Notes under the pieces: generated by a model | The model's database searches: none | Told to the model about the DNA's origin: nothing | What the model saw: only the letters and a program-made list of their open reading frames with translations | Translations under genes and position numbers: made by a program | Source: Rhodococcus qingshengii JCM 15477 | Lineage (GTDB): Bacteria; Actinomycetota; Actinomycetes; Mycobacteriales; Mycobacteriaceae | Direction of reading: 5' to 3' | DNA length: 64,000 nucleotides | Assembly (NCBI RefSeq): GCF_023221595.1 | Contig: NZ_CP096567.1 | Coordinates: 1-64,000, forward strand | Shown here: in pieces, positions 18,689 to 26,799 of the stretch | How positions within the stretch are numbered: the stretch's first letter is position 1 | How the letters are laid out: each line of letters starts with the position of its first letter

Positions 18689-19827
18689 CGTAAACGAAAA
18701 ATACCTCACTAGGACTCGATTGACATGCTGAAACAGTTCATGCCCGAAACATAAGTCGTTTATGTAAACTCGGATGAGGCAACCATCTCAAGCGACTGGA
18801 CGATCATCCGTCTTCACACCGTCAAGGACGACCACGGAGCCACACAGGGCGGTTACGCCCACGTTCTGCTGAAAAGTACGGCACTGCTGGTGCGACCCGT
18901 CGGAATGCTGCGAGTATCAAACCCAGATAGATACCTGCGAGCACGGTCACTGTTGGAACGGAAGCGCAGTTGCGCCCGCAGGCGCTGTGACTAGCCATCC
19001 CGCAGGCGTAACGCACGGTCGAACTTCGCGGCCGAGATCTCGGACTTCGGGGGGTGCGAAAAGTTTTCCACCAACCCAATAGCCGCCCTTGATCAGTTGA
19101 GCGGGTGTCGCCGTTGCCTGATAGATGCCCTGCGGGATCTGATTCGGGGCCAGTACCGACAACTTAGGTGCCACTGCCAATGCCGACCCCCCGTTCGGTG
19201 GCACCGGCCTGAACACGTCGGTCGGTCCCTTTGATCGCGTCGCTACCTGACCCGGTGTTTCCACAATTCACTGTGTCGGCCTGAAGCCCCCCATCAGGCT
19301 TCGGGCCGAACACACTTGGCGTGACCGCGGACCTAGCCTGGAAACTCGCGTGCGACCTGCACAGCACACACCAGCAACCGCTTGGATCATCGCCGTGCCC
19401 CACCGCGCATCCCGACCTGGACCCATATCTCATGGGGAAAGAACTGAAAAACTCCAATCACGTTGGCCAGGCAACGATATACGCCTGATCGCCGCAGCAA
19501 TGGGCATCAGTGTGGGCTCGTCGCAGACGATCGCGACATTCGCCCGGCGTTCTAGCCGTTGCGATGCATCCACTTGTGTGGGTCGGATTTTGCCGACAAG
19601 TTTGGCCGCAGCATGACCACACCCACACCCATGCCCAGCGCATCGCGATGCTTGCGGCGGCAGGAACACGATGGTGATGGCGACATTGACGTACGGCGAA
19701 CGTATCACATTCGACGAATTCGGCTGGCGCAGAGCAAATTCTGGCTCAGCCGCGTCACTGTCGCACTCCTTCGGTAAGAACCGATGAAGACTCGAGGTAC
19801 GCGAAAAGCGAACCTGAAAGATTGAAG
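18689..19827. other. Long region without a confident gene
   Basis: This 1.1-kb stretch lies between the OLD nuclease and a lipoprotein gene. A minus-strand frame at 18947-19264 has some protein-like sequence (QGIYQATATPAQL, then GGYWVGGKLFAPPEV) but no family, good start or neighbours, and may be a gene relic. An ACATAA/TTATGT inverted repeat sits at 18749-18765, just after the OLD gene. Confidence 0.4.
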
Positions 19828-20382
19828 CTAATTTCCGGTTAATTCCTCGATATTGAACCATGACGGTTGATATCCAGCGGTCGTGCACGCGGCGAGCGCT
19901 TGAGTGTAGGAGGTCATTGCATCAGTCACATCATTATCGGGAGCAAATCTTTTGTCAGCGGCGTCAGCAAAATGCTGCGCCTTACGATCCGCGTCTTGAA
20001 TCATCTTTGTAATTGCTAGACGGATTTCTGAACTGGCTTCGTTGATGATTTTCGATCCGTCTTCATTTTCGCCGTTCGACGCTATCATTGTTAGATCAGT
20101 TAATTGTCGAGCGAGGGTAACTGCGGTCATCGAGGAATCTCTCCCCTGGAGAAGGTCTTTGTACGTCGCATAGATACCCAGCCCCCAGCGTTCCAGGCCT
20201 TCGTCACCGATGCATACGAGCCGGTCAACTTGCGATTCGGTCGACACTTTCGCGGGAGTTGAAGTGCTCGTATTTTTCGTACTACTCGAGGCCTCTGGTA
20301 TCGCATTGGAACTTTCGGCCGAGCACGCAGTCAGCAACATACCGGCACAAGCGAGAGCTACTAGATGGCTGAACTTGATCAC
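19828..20382 (-). CDS. Lipoprotein of unknown function
   Basis: A 184-residue protein starting at a GTG (20382) with AAGGAC at a good distance. The first 25 residues are a signal peptide (IKFSHLVALACAGM) ending in the lipobox LTAC, so the mature protein should be lipid-anchored outside the membrane. A Ser/Thr-rich linker follows. The rest is helical (SSEIRLAITKMIQDADRKA), with cysteines near LVCIGDEG and AACTTAGY that may form a disulfide. No family was recognised. The gene is AT-richer than the conjugation genes. Confidence 0.75.
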   Translation of the reverse strand: MIKFSHLVALACAGMLLTACSAESSNAIPEASSSTKNTSTSTPAKVSTESQVDRLVCIGDEGLERWGLGIYATYKDLLQGRDSSMTAVTLARQLTDLTMIASNGENEDGSKIINEASSEIRLAITKMIQDADRKAQHFADAADKRFAPDNDVTDAMTSYTQALAACTTAGYQPSWFNIEELTGN

Positions 20383-20651
20383 GGTCGTCCTTAGTGAATG
20401 GTGCTCACCAAATTGAGCGTTGGTCGATTCTGATTGCAAATTCAACTGCAATCAGACTGCACAATACCGTACAGTCGCTGGTCCGCTGCCAATTGCGGTC
20501 CGCTGCCAGTTGCGCCGTGCAGGAAGGACCTCGATGCGTTTATTCTTCCCTGCCGCACAAAGTCGCCGTCGGCACGGGCGCAAGTTCGCAACACTCAGGG
20601 CGGGTTAGCTAAATTCCATCGCAGTTATCGGGCTCTGTCACAATCAGCTCC

Positions 20652-20900
20652 ATGACCGATTCTGACGCTCAACGCACCCGCCCGATTGCGGTCGGTTCTC
20701 GGGTCACCGTAATCCCGACACCCGGATCACGGACCGGCGTAACCGAACCGCAGGTCGGGGTCGTGGTCGACGACTACGCCGATACCGTGATCGACACCTC
20801 TGATCTGGGTCGGGACTGGGCGCCGGTGCTGCGGTGGGCGATCGCCCTCGACGACGGCCGTCTGGTTTTCGCCGCCGAGGGTGGTCTCGAGCCCGCCTGA
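20652..20900 (+). CDS. Small protein of a plasmid paralogue family (copy 1)
   Basis: An 82-residue acidic protein. Its second half reads DYADTVID, then GRDWAPVLRWAIALDDGRLVF. The same core occurs in the 81-residue protein at 49759-50004 (GRDWAPVHRWAIALDDGRLVF) and in a decayed form at 22384-22527. The strong conservation of this short core suggests a functional small beta-rich protein. No known family. It is convergent with lsr2, 89 bp away. Confidence 0.7.
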   Translation: MTDSDAQRTRPIAVGSRVTVIPTPGSRTGVTEPQVGVVVDDYADTVIDTSDLGRDWAPVLRWAIALDDGRLVFAAEGGLEPA

Positions 20901-20988
20901 ATCCTTCCGTATCTCATCAAAGGAGATCACGGGATATTAGGGGCGCGACTAGTAGGCGTCAGTGCGAGAAGATGCTGTTCACTAGCTT

Positions 20989-21348
20989 TCAGTGTGCGGC
21001 GTCGAACGCATCGATGACCTCGGCTTTGATCCGCCCGCGCGGAGAGACCTCGAAGCCGTTGTTGCCGGCCCAGTCGCGGATTGCTTTGAGTTGCTCGGCG
21101 GATCGACCGGAACCCGACGCCTTGGCCGCGGTCGGCGTTTTCGTACGGGGCTTGCCGGTAGAGGAGATCTTCTCAGCGACCTTGATGTACGGAGCGAACA
21201 CCGCTTCGATCTTGTCGGCATTGGCCGGGCGTAGATCGATCCGGTAATCAGCTCCCTGGTAGGAGAAGGTGACTTCGTGTCCCAATCCGGTGTCGATGGG
21301 TTTTCCGTCGAGATCGTCGATGAGTTGGCGAATAATGATTTCGGCCAC
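20989..21348 (-). CDS. lsr2: Lsr2 nucleoid-associated protein
   Basis: A 119-residue protein starting at a GTG with GAGGATT upstream. The N-terminal dimerisation domain ([10 protein letters not shown], then [14 protein letters not shown]) leads through a [13 protein letters not shown] linker to the C-terminal DNA-binding domain ([29 protein letters not shown]), which carries the Arg-Gly-Arg hook that grips the AT-rich minor groove. Lsr2 is the actinobacterial H-NS-like silencer of foreign DNA. A plasmid copy probably silences AT-rich cargo on this element or the host. A decayed partial second copy lies at 22616-22672. Confidence 0.95.
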   Translation of the reverse strand: MAEIIIRQLIDDLDGKPIDTGLGHEVTFSYQGADYRIDLRPANADKIEAVFAPYIKVAEKISSTGKPRTKTPTAAKASGSGRSAEQLKAIRDWAGNNGFEVSPRGRIKAEVIDAFDAAH

Positions 21349-21465
21349 AGGAATCCTCTTCGTTGTATTGCTGAATGAATATGGCGTTCATGTTATCTGC
21401 AGTATCTGATAATCCAGGACACTCCTGTTGTCCCCGGGCATGTCGTTACTTAGTGCTTGCGCCCC

Positions 21466-22104
21466 TCATGTTTTCGACGTGCCGGGTTGGTACGCCTGGG
21501 CGCGGGCGATACCGATGTCGTAGTCGTCGACGTACTCCCCCGTCCCCGGGCGTGTACATGCCTCCGACGCGATCGGGGACATACGCCATGAACACCACGT
21601 CGGGCCGACCGCCGTTGAATCGGCCGAACTGTTGATAGTCCCAACCGTCGGGTGCGTAATCATCGTTCCACGCCAGGCGCGCAACCGGGACGAACCCGGC
21701 ATCGGCATACAGCGTCGGCAGGACGGTATCGAAGCAGTCCAGACGATGACCTCCCAGCCGGGTGGCCTGCCGGATCATCGACTGCACCGCCTTCGGGTGC
21801 GCGCAGTCCTTGTGCCCGAAGGCCGAGACGATTTCGTCGTCTTTGAGTGCGACGCCGGCCTTTCCATCGTCGGTGACCAACAATCGCACCTGCCGGTACT
21901 CGGTTTCCTCGTAGACGTGGACCGACGCCGCATAGGGATTTTTTCGAGTGAGCTCGAGCATCTGCTCGCGGTAGACACTCGCGTCGGCGGGGTCCAGTTC
22001 GTAGAGCGTGGGAGCGGACAATCCGCGCGCAGCGAAACGTGCGCGTTCCTCAGCGGAGAGGGTGTGGTCGGTGACCGGTTGGATCTGGCGGTCGCCTATC
22101 AGAA
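21466..22104 (-). pseudogene. Frameshifted GNAT-like domain gene (family C, copy 1)
   Basis: From 22104 down to about 21545 one frame encodes a protein closely similar to the C-terminal half of the 24070-25194 gene: LYELDPADASVYREQM, RLLVTDDGKAGVALKDDEIV, RLDCFDTVLPTLYADAGFVPVARLAWNDDYAPDGWDY (cited in parts) and GGRPDVVFMAY. After the run of C's at about 21537-21548 the matching C-terminus (GEYVDDYDIGIARA) continues in another frame, so a one-base frameshift is present. The YADAGFVPVARL stretch resembles GNAT motif B, so an acyltransferase-like fold is possible. Confidence 0.65.
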
Positions 22105-22244
22105 GCCGAAGGCTTCGGCTTCCTCGATCCCCCAGTCCGGAAAGCGCGCTTCGATCGCCTTGCGCTTGGCCTCCGGCAGTTCCGGACTCCAGCCGTACTG
22201 CCTCCAAACTTCTCGCGGCGTTCCTGCGTCATCGGTTCGTCCAC
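22099..22244 (-). pseudogene. Frameshifted small protein (family B, copy 1)
   Basis: The C-terminal frame reads WRQYGWSPELPEAKRKAIEARF, cited in two parts (WRQYGWSPELPEAKR and KAIEARF), and the N-terminal part (MTQERREKF) lies in another frame; one missing T near 22209 separates them. Rejoined, it matches the intact 52-residue protein at 24690-24848 (FWRRWGWSPELPKVER). It ends GF-stop exactly where the family C frame begins, as in the other copy. Confidence 0.6.
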
Positions 22245-22383
22245 CGTGTTCCCTCCTCTCGTTTCTCTCGTTGTCATTGCCCACACGAGTGCAGATCGAT
22301 GACGATCGCCCCGCCCGCATACGTGCAACCGGTTCCCGACGGCGGCGGCGCCGGATCGAGGTCCAGCAATCCCCAACCACTGG

Positions 22384-22527
22384 ACCGTGTTGTGGTCGAG
22401 GACTTCGCCGAGTCCGTCATCGACAATTCCGAACTACGGCGGACCGGGCGCCGGTGCAGCAGTAGGTGATCGCCCTCGACGACGGCCGCCTGGTCTTCAC
22501 CGCCGAGGGTGGCCTCGAACTCGCCTC
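22384..22527 (+). pseudogene. Decayed copy of the 82-residue family gene
   Basis: The sequence VVVEDFAESVIDNSEL followed, in a shifted frame, by VIALDDGRLVFTAEGG matches the intact gene at 20652-20900 (DYADTVID ... AIALDDGRLVFAAEGG). An internal TAG and the frameshift break it. Confidence 0.7.
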
Positions 22528-22615
22528 AACTTCCCTTTCTCTCACCCACAAGAGCCACCGGACTTGACGTGCTATTTGTCGGGCGTCAGTGAAAAAAGAT
22601 GCTGTTCAATGCTTT

Positions 22616-22672
22616 TCAAGATGCGGCGTCGAATGCATCGATGACTTGGGCTTCGATCCGATCACGCGGACT
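22616..22672 (-). pseudogene. Relic of the 3' end of a second lsr2
   Basis: The last 18 codons before a TGA read [18 protein letters not shown], against [18 protein letters not shown] in the intact Lsr2. The hook Gly is changed to Asp. Nothing upstream of these codons resembles Lsr2. The bases after the stop (GATGCTGTTCA) also match the intact copy. Confidence 0.75.
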
Positions 22673-23433
22673 ACCACCTTCCACACACGCATCCGTGCAT
22701 GCTCGCATCTACGCAAGCACGGATGCGCGCAGCCGTGCATGCACTCGCCGCAAGGCTGATCGAAGATGTGAAAAGCCCCGAGAGTTCACAGCGTCGCGGC
22801 GACAGATCCCAGCAGTTATTCCCCAACGGTTTCGTCAGCGACATTCGCCTGTTGGGATTCAGGTTTTCACTGTTTGGGCATACAAGGTGCGGGCGGCATT
22901 TTCGCGGGCGTGAGGCTGCCGCGCTGACCCACCAACCGACCGCTACGGCCGGAGGGTGGCAGAAGGAGAAGGTGCACCGTGATCAGTTTCGGTGCGCTCC
23001 GCTCACCGGCGTTCCGCATTCACACGCTTGCGCCGGTGAGCTTTCCGCTGACGACCGAGAACCACATACCCCCGCAATTGCAGGCAATGGACCGGGGTGT
23101 CGCCGTGATGGACGCGTTCTGAAGCCGCAATTCTTGCAGGCCAGCTGCCGGGCGCAAGACATCGCCCTCTCACCGGGAACCAGCAGGGAAGACGCAACGT
23201 TGCGCTTGTCGTTTAAGCCGGGCCGGTCTCGACGGCCACACAAGATAGGGGACCGACGAGACCGGGAAGACGCCGACAGCGGCATCAAGGCTTACACTTC
23301 GACCATACATGTAAACACCGCTATGCGGTTGGCGCCGCACCTTCAACAGTTCCCGGGCGGTTTATCTAGCGCCCTCGTTCACAGGGCGGGTTGGAATCAA
23401 CCCGAGGACAGCGGACAGGGATAACGCCATTCC
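22673..23433. other. Non-coding region with Ala/His-codon-like repeats
   Basis: Bases 22680-22745 are dense in GCATCCGTGC/GCACGGATGC inverted repeats and CATGC/GCATGC steps. Translated on the plus strand they give Ala-Ser-His-Ala-Arg runs of a kind I have seen in small actinobacterial plasmid partition-type proteins, but no complete gene is present. Nothing else convincing is seen up to 23433. Confidence 0.35.
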
Positions 23434-23946
23434 TCAAGCGCTTCCTGCAGCGATGAGTGTAAATCCGCTAGCGCCGACTAACTTGATAGTGTTGGCCTGG
23501 TGGCGGTTTCGGCGAAAGAAGCCTCGGCTCCGAATGGGTGTGACGGCGAAAACGTACCTTCTGTCCTCGCCGATGACGCAGGACGGCGTCGCGGTGATGG
23601 AATCGGTGTGTGATTCGAGTGTTTCCCAGAGAGCCGTAACTTCCGTGTGGAGCGCTACGAGGAAGTCTTCAGTGATCAGAGCTGTGGCGACGCGTTTTTC
23701 GAAGACGAGGTCACCGCAGGTTTGGTGGTTGGCAATGAAGGCTTCGACTCGAATTCGTGCTTCTCGAGCTGGTTCAGATCCACGCGCGCCGTAATGCTGG
23801 TAGGTCTCCCCCATCAGTTTTGGAAGATTATTCGTAAACTCCGTGGACTGTTTGCCGGCACTGCAACTGTGCACGTAAGTCCCTGTGGTCGGCGACTTTC
23901 CGGCTGCTGTTGCTTGTTGTTCGGCATCGCTGGTCATTGCATCCAA
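23434..23946 (-). CDS. Hypothetical protein, 170 residues
   Basis: A soluble protein starting MDAMTSDAEQQATAAGKSP, with a charged middle part (EAREARIRVEAFIANHQ approximately) and a basic C-terminal patch (RSRGFFRRNRHQ) before a hydrophobic end (IKLVGASGFTLIAAGS). No family was recognised. The Met at 23937 may be the real start. It is followed by the family A/B/C gene cluster in reverse order upstream. Confidence 0.55.
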   Translation of the reverse strand: MDAMTSDAEQQATAAGKSPTTGTYVHSCSAGKQSTEFTNNLPKLMGETYQHYGARGSEPAREARIRVEAFIANHQTCGDLVFEKRVATALITEDFLVALHTEVTALWETLESHTDSITATPSCVIGEDRRYVFAVTPIRSRGFFRRNRHQANTIKLVGASGFTLIAAGSA

Positions 23947-24069
23947 TCTTAGCGGTCCGGCAATTTTTGAGTACTCGACCCTGGTCGACTAGACAAACTT
24001 TTCACTTCAGATCGTTATCGCAATTCGCAGGACCAATGGGCGGACTCGCGCGCTTTGCCGGCCCATCTC

Positions 24070-25194
24070 TCATAGTCCGAGCCGGGCGCGGACCGCGTCG
24101 ATTCCGTCATCGTACGAGTTGACGTAGCGACCGGATCCGCGCTGGTAGCGCGAACCCGCCGATGCCGGGTCATGGGCCATGAAGACCACGTCAGGGCGAC
24201 CACCATTGAACGCCGCGTATGTGTTGTAGTCCCAGCCGTCGGGGGCGTAGTCGTCGTTCCATTTCAATCGTGCGACGGGGACGAATCCCGACTTCGCGTA
24301 GATGGCAGGTAGAACGGTGTCGAAGCAGTCCAGCCGCCGCCCGCCTGCGGCGACGGCTGTTTCGAGCATCGAGTTCGCGGCGCCGGGATGGTTGCTGTCT
24401 CGGTGGGCGTAGAGGGAGACGATTTCGTCGTCTTTGAGCGCTATACCGGATCTGCCGTCGTCGGTCACGAGTAGCCGCATACCTGCGTACTCATAGTCGC
24501 TGTAGACATAGACGGAAGCTGCGAACCTGTTGCCATCACGCAGTGTTTCCATTTGGCGTCGGTATGTCTCAGCATCCCGCGGGTGCAGCTCGTACAGCTC
24601 CGGTGTGCTTTCCCCCAGACTGCGAAGATGCCGGGCGCGTTTGTCCTGCAGTCGATGCACTGCGACCGGCGTGATGTGCCGGTCGTCGATCAGAAGCCGT
24701 GGAACTTCGCCAGTTCGATTGCCGTGTCGTGCCACTCCTTCTCGATCGCCAAGCGCTCGACTTTCGGCAACTCCGGACTCCATCCCCACCGACGCCAGAA
24801 CGCTTCGCGCTCTTCCTGCGTCAGAGTCGATATCTCGTTCGTCGCCATCGTTGTTGTCCTTCGGGTCGTCGTGGATGAAACCTGATGCTGCTCTAATCTG
24901 CTGCTCGCGTAGCGCTTTGCTCACTTGGAGGCGACGCTGCAGCTTTTCTCGCTTACCTGGATCGTCCTCTGTGCCGAGTTGGTTGCGCAACTCGGTTTGT
25001 CCGCCGGGGGTGGCGTCGTATTCGGCGGATCTGGCGTCGAGGTTCGCTTTCGCGGCGTCCAATCGTTGTCGGTTGCGGGTGATCGCCGGGTTCGCGTCGA
25101 ACGATGCCTGGGCGGAATCGAGTCGCCGGTGGGCGCTGTCGAGGCGTGCTCGCACGTGTGGGGTGCAGCGGGGGCCGGGGTATTTCTGGCACAT
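24070..25194 (-). CDS. Two-part protein: MCxKYPGPRC domain plus GNAT-like domain
   Basis: A 374-residue open frame. Residues 1-105 (MCQKYPGPRCTPHVRARLD, then a helical Arg/Ala/Asp-rich stretch with LEREQ-like repeats) belong to a family I know from actinobacterial mobile elements with the MCxKxPGPRC start. Residues about 170-374 are the family C domain also seen in the pseudogene at 21466-22104 (RLLVTDDGRSGIALKDDEIV, AKSGFVPVARLKWNDDYAP, GGRPDVVFMAH). The linker, residues about 105-168, has no protein character because a separate small gene (24690-24848) occupies that stretch in another frame. So two proteins rather than a fusion may be made. The ATG immediately follows the TAG of the upstream gene. 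Confidence 0.6.
   Translation of the reverse strand: MCQKYPGPRCTPHVRARLDSAHRRLDSAQASFDANPAITRNRQRLDAAKANLDARSAEYDATPGGQTELRNQLGTEDDPGKREKLQRRLQVSKALREQQIRAASGFIHDDPKDNNDGDERDIDSDAGRARSVLASVGMESGVAESRALGDREGVARHGNRTGEVPRLLIDDRHITPVAVHRLQDKRARHLRSLGESTPELYELHPRDAETYRRQMETLRDGNRFAASVYVYSDYEYAGMRLLVTDDGRSGIALKDDEIVSLYAHRDSNHPGAANSMLETAVAAGGRRLDCFDTVLPAIYAKSGFVPVARLKWNDDYAPDGWDYNTYAAFNGGRPDVVFMAHDPASAGSRYQRGSGRYVNSYDDGIDAVRARLGL
24690..24848 (-). CDS. Small protein nested in the 24070-25194 frame (family B, copy 2)
   Basis: A 52-residue protein, MATNEISTLTQEEREAFWRR followed by WGWSPELPKVERLAIEKEW and ending KFHGF. An AAGGAC Shine-Dalgarno lies 8 bases before the ATG. The same protein, frameshifted, is present at 22099-22244, so this frame is under selection even though it lies inside a longer open frame. 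It is Trp/Glu-rich and has no known family. Its TGA overlaps the point where the family C frame becomes protein-like, in the sequence GGCTTCTGAT in both copies. Confidence 0.7.
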   Translation of the reverse strand: MATNEISTLTQEEREAFWRRWGWSPELPKVERLAIEKEWHDTAIELAKFHGF

Positions 25195-25992
25195 CTACCG
25201 CCTCCCCCGATCCGCCGCATCGACGAGGCGACCGAGCATGGCTCCGAGTTTTTCGGCGGCGATGTCGACGAGTTCGCCGTTCTCGGTGAGGTATTGGTCG
25301 CGGCGTAGTTCGATCATCACCGAGTACACGAGGGGATCTGTGCGGTAGTGGTCGAGTGGTACGTACGTACCACCGAATGGGGTGTTTCTGCCGATGTCGG
25401 TCAGGGGGTAGAACGCGGCGTGGGCAGCGTCGGTGAGCCATTGTGGGGTGTGGTGTGGGTCGGTGCCGATGCACAGCGTTGGGCGGGGCCCGTCGGTGTG
25501 CAGCTCGTACGCCGACGGCAGGGTCGGGTAAGAGTGGACATCGATGATCACGGCACGGCCTGTGGCAGCGATCCGATCGGTGACGAGATCGGACATCGCG
25601 GCAGCGTACGGGTGAAAGTAGGTATCGAGCAGCGCAGTTCGTGCGTCATCATCCTCGTTGCGGAGGACGGCTCCGTTGCAGGTTCGGGTGTAGACCGCAC
25701 CGCGCCCGACGGCATTGAGTTCTTCGCGGTCGTCGGGGAATCGTTCAGGATCGATCACCAAACGGGAGAGGTCGTTGCGCAAGATCCACGGTGGGACACC
25801 GGTGGATCGGGCGGCGTGCTGCGCGATGACGTCAGTGTAGGCATCGGTGATCTCGTCCAGCTCTGCGGTGAGTTGAGCATCGGTCACGGTCAGTGACGAG
25901 CGGACCTCGCCGGGAATTGTGCGGGAGGCGTGCGGGACATGCAAGATGACGGGCGAGGATGAATCGCCTGCTATCAGTGTTCTGGGGTTCAC
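25195..25992 (-). CDS. N-formylglutamate amidohydrolase-family protein
   Basis: A 265-residue protein from a GTG at 25992 with AAGGAGA upstream. The family motifs are visible: VILHVPHASR near residue 14, NDLSRLVIDPERF near 85, and IIDVHSYP near 155, the last two carrying metal/substrate ligands. Family members hydrolyse N-formylglutamate or similar amides with zinc. On a conjugation operon its substrate is unclear; it might act on a cell-wall or metabolic amide. It lies directly next to the gene downstream (TAG then ATG) and 40 bp from the upstream gene. Confidence 0.75.
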   Translation of the reverse strand: MNPRTLIAGDSSSPVILHVPHASRTIPGEVRSSLTVTDAQLTAELDEITDAYTDVIAQHAARSTGVPPWILRNDLSRLVIDPERFPDDREELNAVGRGAVYTRTCNGAVLRNEDDDARTALLDTYFHPYAAAMSDLVTDRIAATGRAVIIDVHSYPTLPSAYELHTDGPRPTLCIGTDPHHTPQWLTDAAHAAFYPLTDIGRNTPFGGTYVPLDHYRTDPLVYSVMIELRRDQYLTENGELVDIAAEKLGAMLGRLVDAADRGRR

Positions 25993-26030
25993 GAAATCTC
26001 CTTGTCCGTGTGCGGAAGTGGTGTGGGTTT

Positions 26031-26693
26031 CTAGCTGATGACGTCGACGAACCACCGGCCGTCGATGTTTTTGGTGGTGATGGTCTGTGGGAACTGTGCA
26101 GGCTCGGCTCCGGGGCGCATCTCTGCAAGTGCGACGGAGTAGACATCGGTCGTGATTGGGGTGATCCGTACGCAGTGGGTTGTTCCTGTTGGGACTGTGT
26201 CGATTCCGGCTTGGATTTTCTCTGCCGGCGGCAGTGAGGTGTCGGGGGTGGTGAGTGCGCGGACCGCTGCTCCGGAGCGGGTGATGTAGTAGGCGTACTC
26301 GAATGCTGCGATGACTCCGGGGCCACTCTTCTGGTCACCGCGGTCCGTGCGGCAGGCGCCGGGATCTGCCTCGGAGGTGGGTTCGGCCACGAGTGTCTGC
26401 GGAGCGGTGTCCACGGGTTGATTCGATGCGCCTGACCCCTCTACGAGGTGCGCCGGCACGGTGTCGCCCTGGCCGGAGAGGATGCGCAGGAGGAACCACC
26501 CGAGCAGCGCGCCCACCACGATCAGGGCAGCTACGTAGCGCAGGTGAGGTGATCGAGAACGCTTCTGGCGCGGCGGTTTCGACACTTTGTCCGGTTGGGG
26601 CGAGGTGACACCTGAGGGCGTGCCGGTGCGTGTGGGCAAGGGCTCGCTGGCGAGTAGGTCGATCACTGCGGGGTGCCGGCTCGTGTTCTTCAT
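26031..26693 (-). CDS. Single-pass membrane protein of the conjugation operon (VirB8/TcpC-like position)
   Basis: A 220-residue protein; AAAGGG precedes the ATG at 26693. The basic cytoplasmic tail (KPPRQKRSRSPH) is followed by one membrane helix (YVAALIVVGALLGWFLLRIL). The outer domain ends with TTHCVRITPITTDVYSVAL, QFPQTITTKNIDGRWFV and so resembles the small NTF2-like outer domains of Gram-positive conjugation proteins. It probably forms part of the transfer channel. Paralogue-like proteins with the same layout occur at 39304 and 41699. Confidence 0.6.
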   Translation of the reverse strand: MKNTSRHPAVIDLLASEPLPTRTGTPSGVTSPQPDKVSKPPRQKRSRSPHLRYVAALIVVGALLGWFLLRILSGQGDTVPAHLVEGSGASNQPVDTAPQTLVAEPTSEADPGACRTDRGDQKSGPGVIAAFEYAYYITRSGAAVRALTTPDTSLPPAEKIQAGIDTVPTGTTHCVRITPITTDVYSVALAEMRPGAEPAQFPQTITTKNIDGRWFVDVIS

Positions 26694-26745
26694 CGCTGTT
26701 GCCCTTTCAGTGGTCGAGCCTGGTTCTGCGGTAGTGGAGGAAAGG

Positions 26746-26780
26746 TTCGGGGCGGGCGGCAAGTTGCCACCCGCCCCGAA
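26746..26780 (-). terminator. Strong intra-operon hairpin
   Basis: A 15-bp stem with one mismatch (TTCGGGGCGGGCGGC with GCCACCCGCCCCGAA) and a 5-base loop, between the stop at 26800 and the next start at 26693. It may end part of the transcripts and protect the mRNA of the secreted protein gene upstream, so setting unequal expression along the operon. Confidence 0.6.
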
Positions 26781-26799
26781 TGTCTCTGATCGAACGGGC

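Noticed and set aside
18947..19264. A 105-residue minus-strand frame
   Set aside because: Some protein-like words but no start signal, family or supporting neighbours. Mentioned in the gap entry only.
22699..23424. A 241-residue plus-strand frame
   Set aside because: It starts in the CATGC repeats and drifts through sequence with no domain, no ribosome site and mixed composition.
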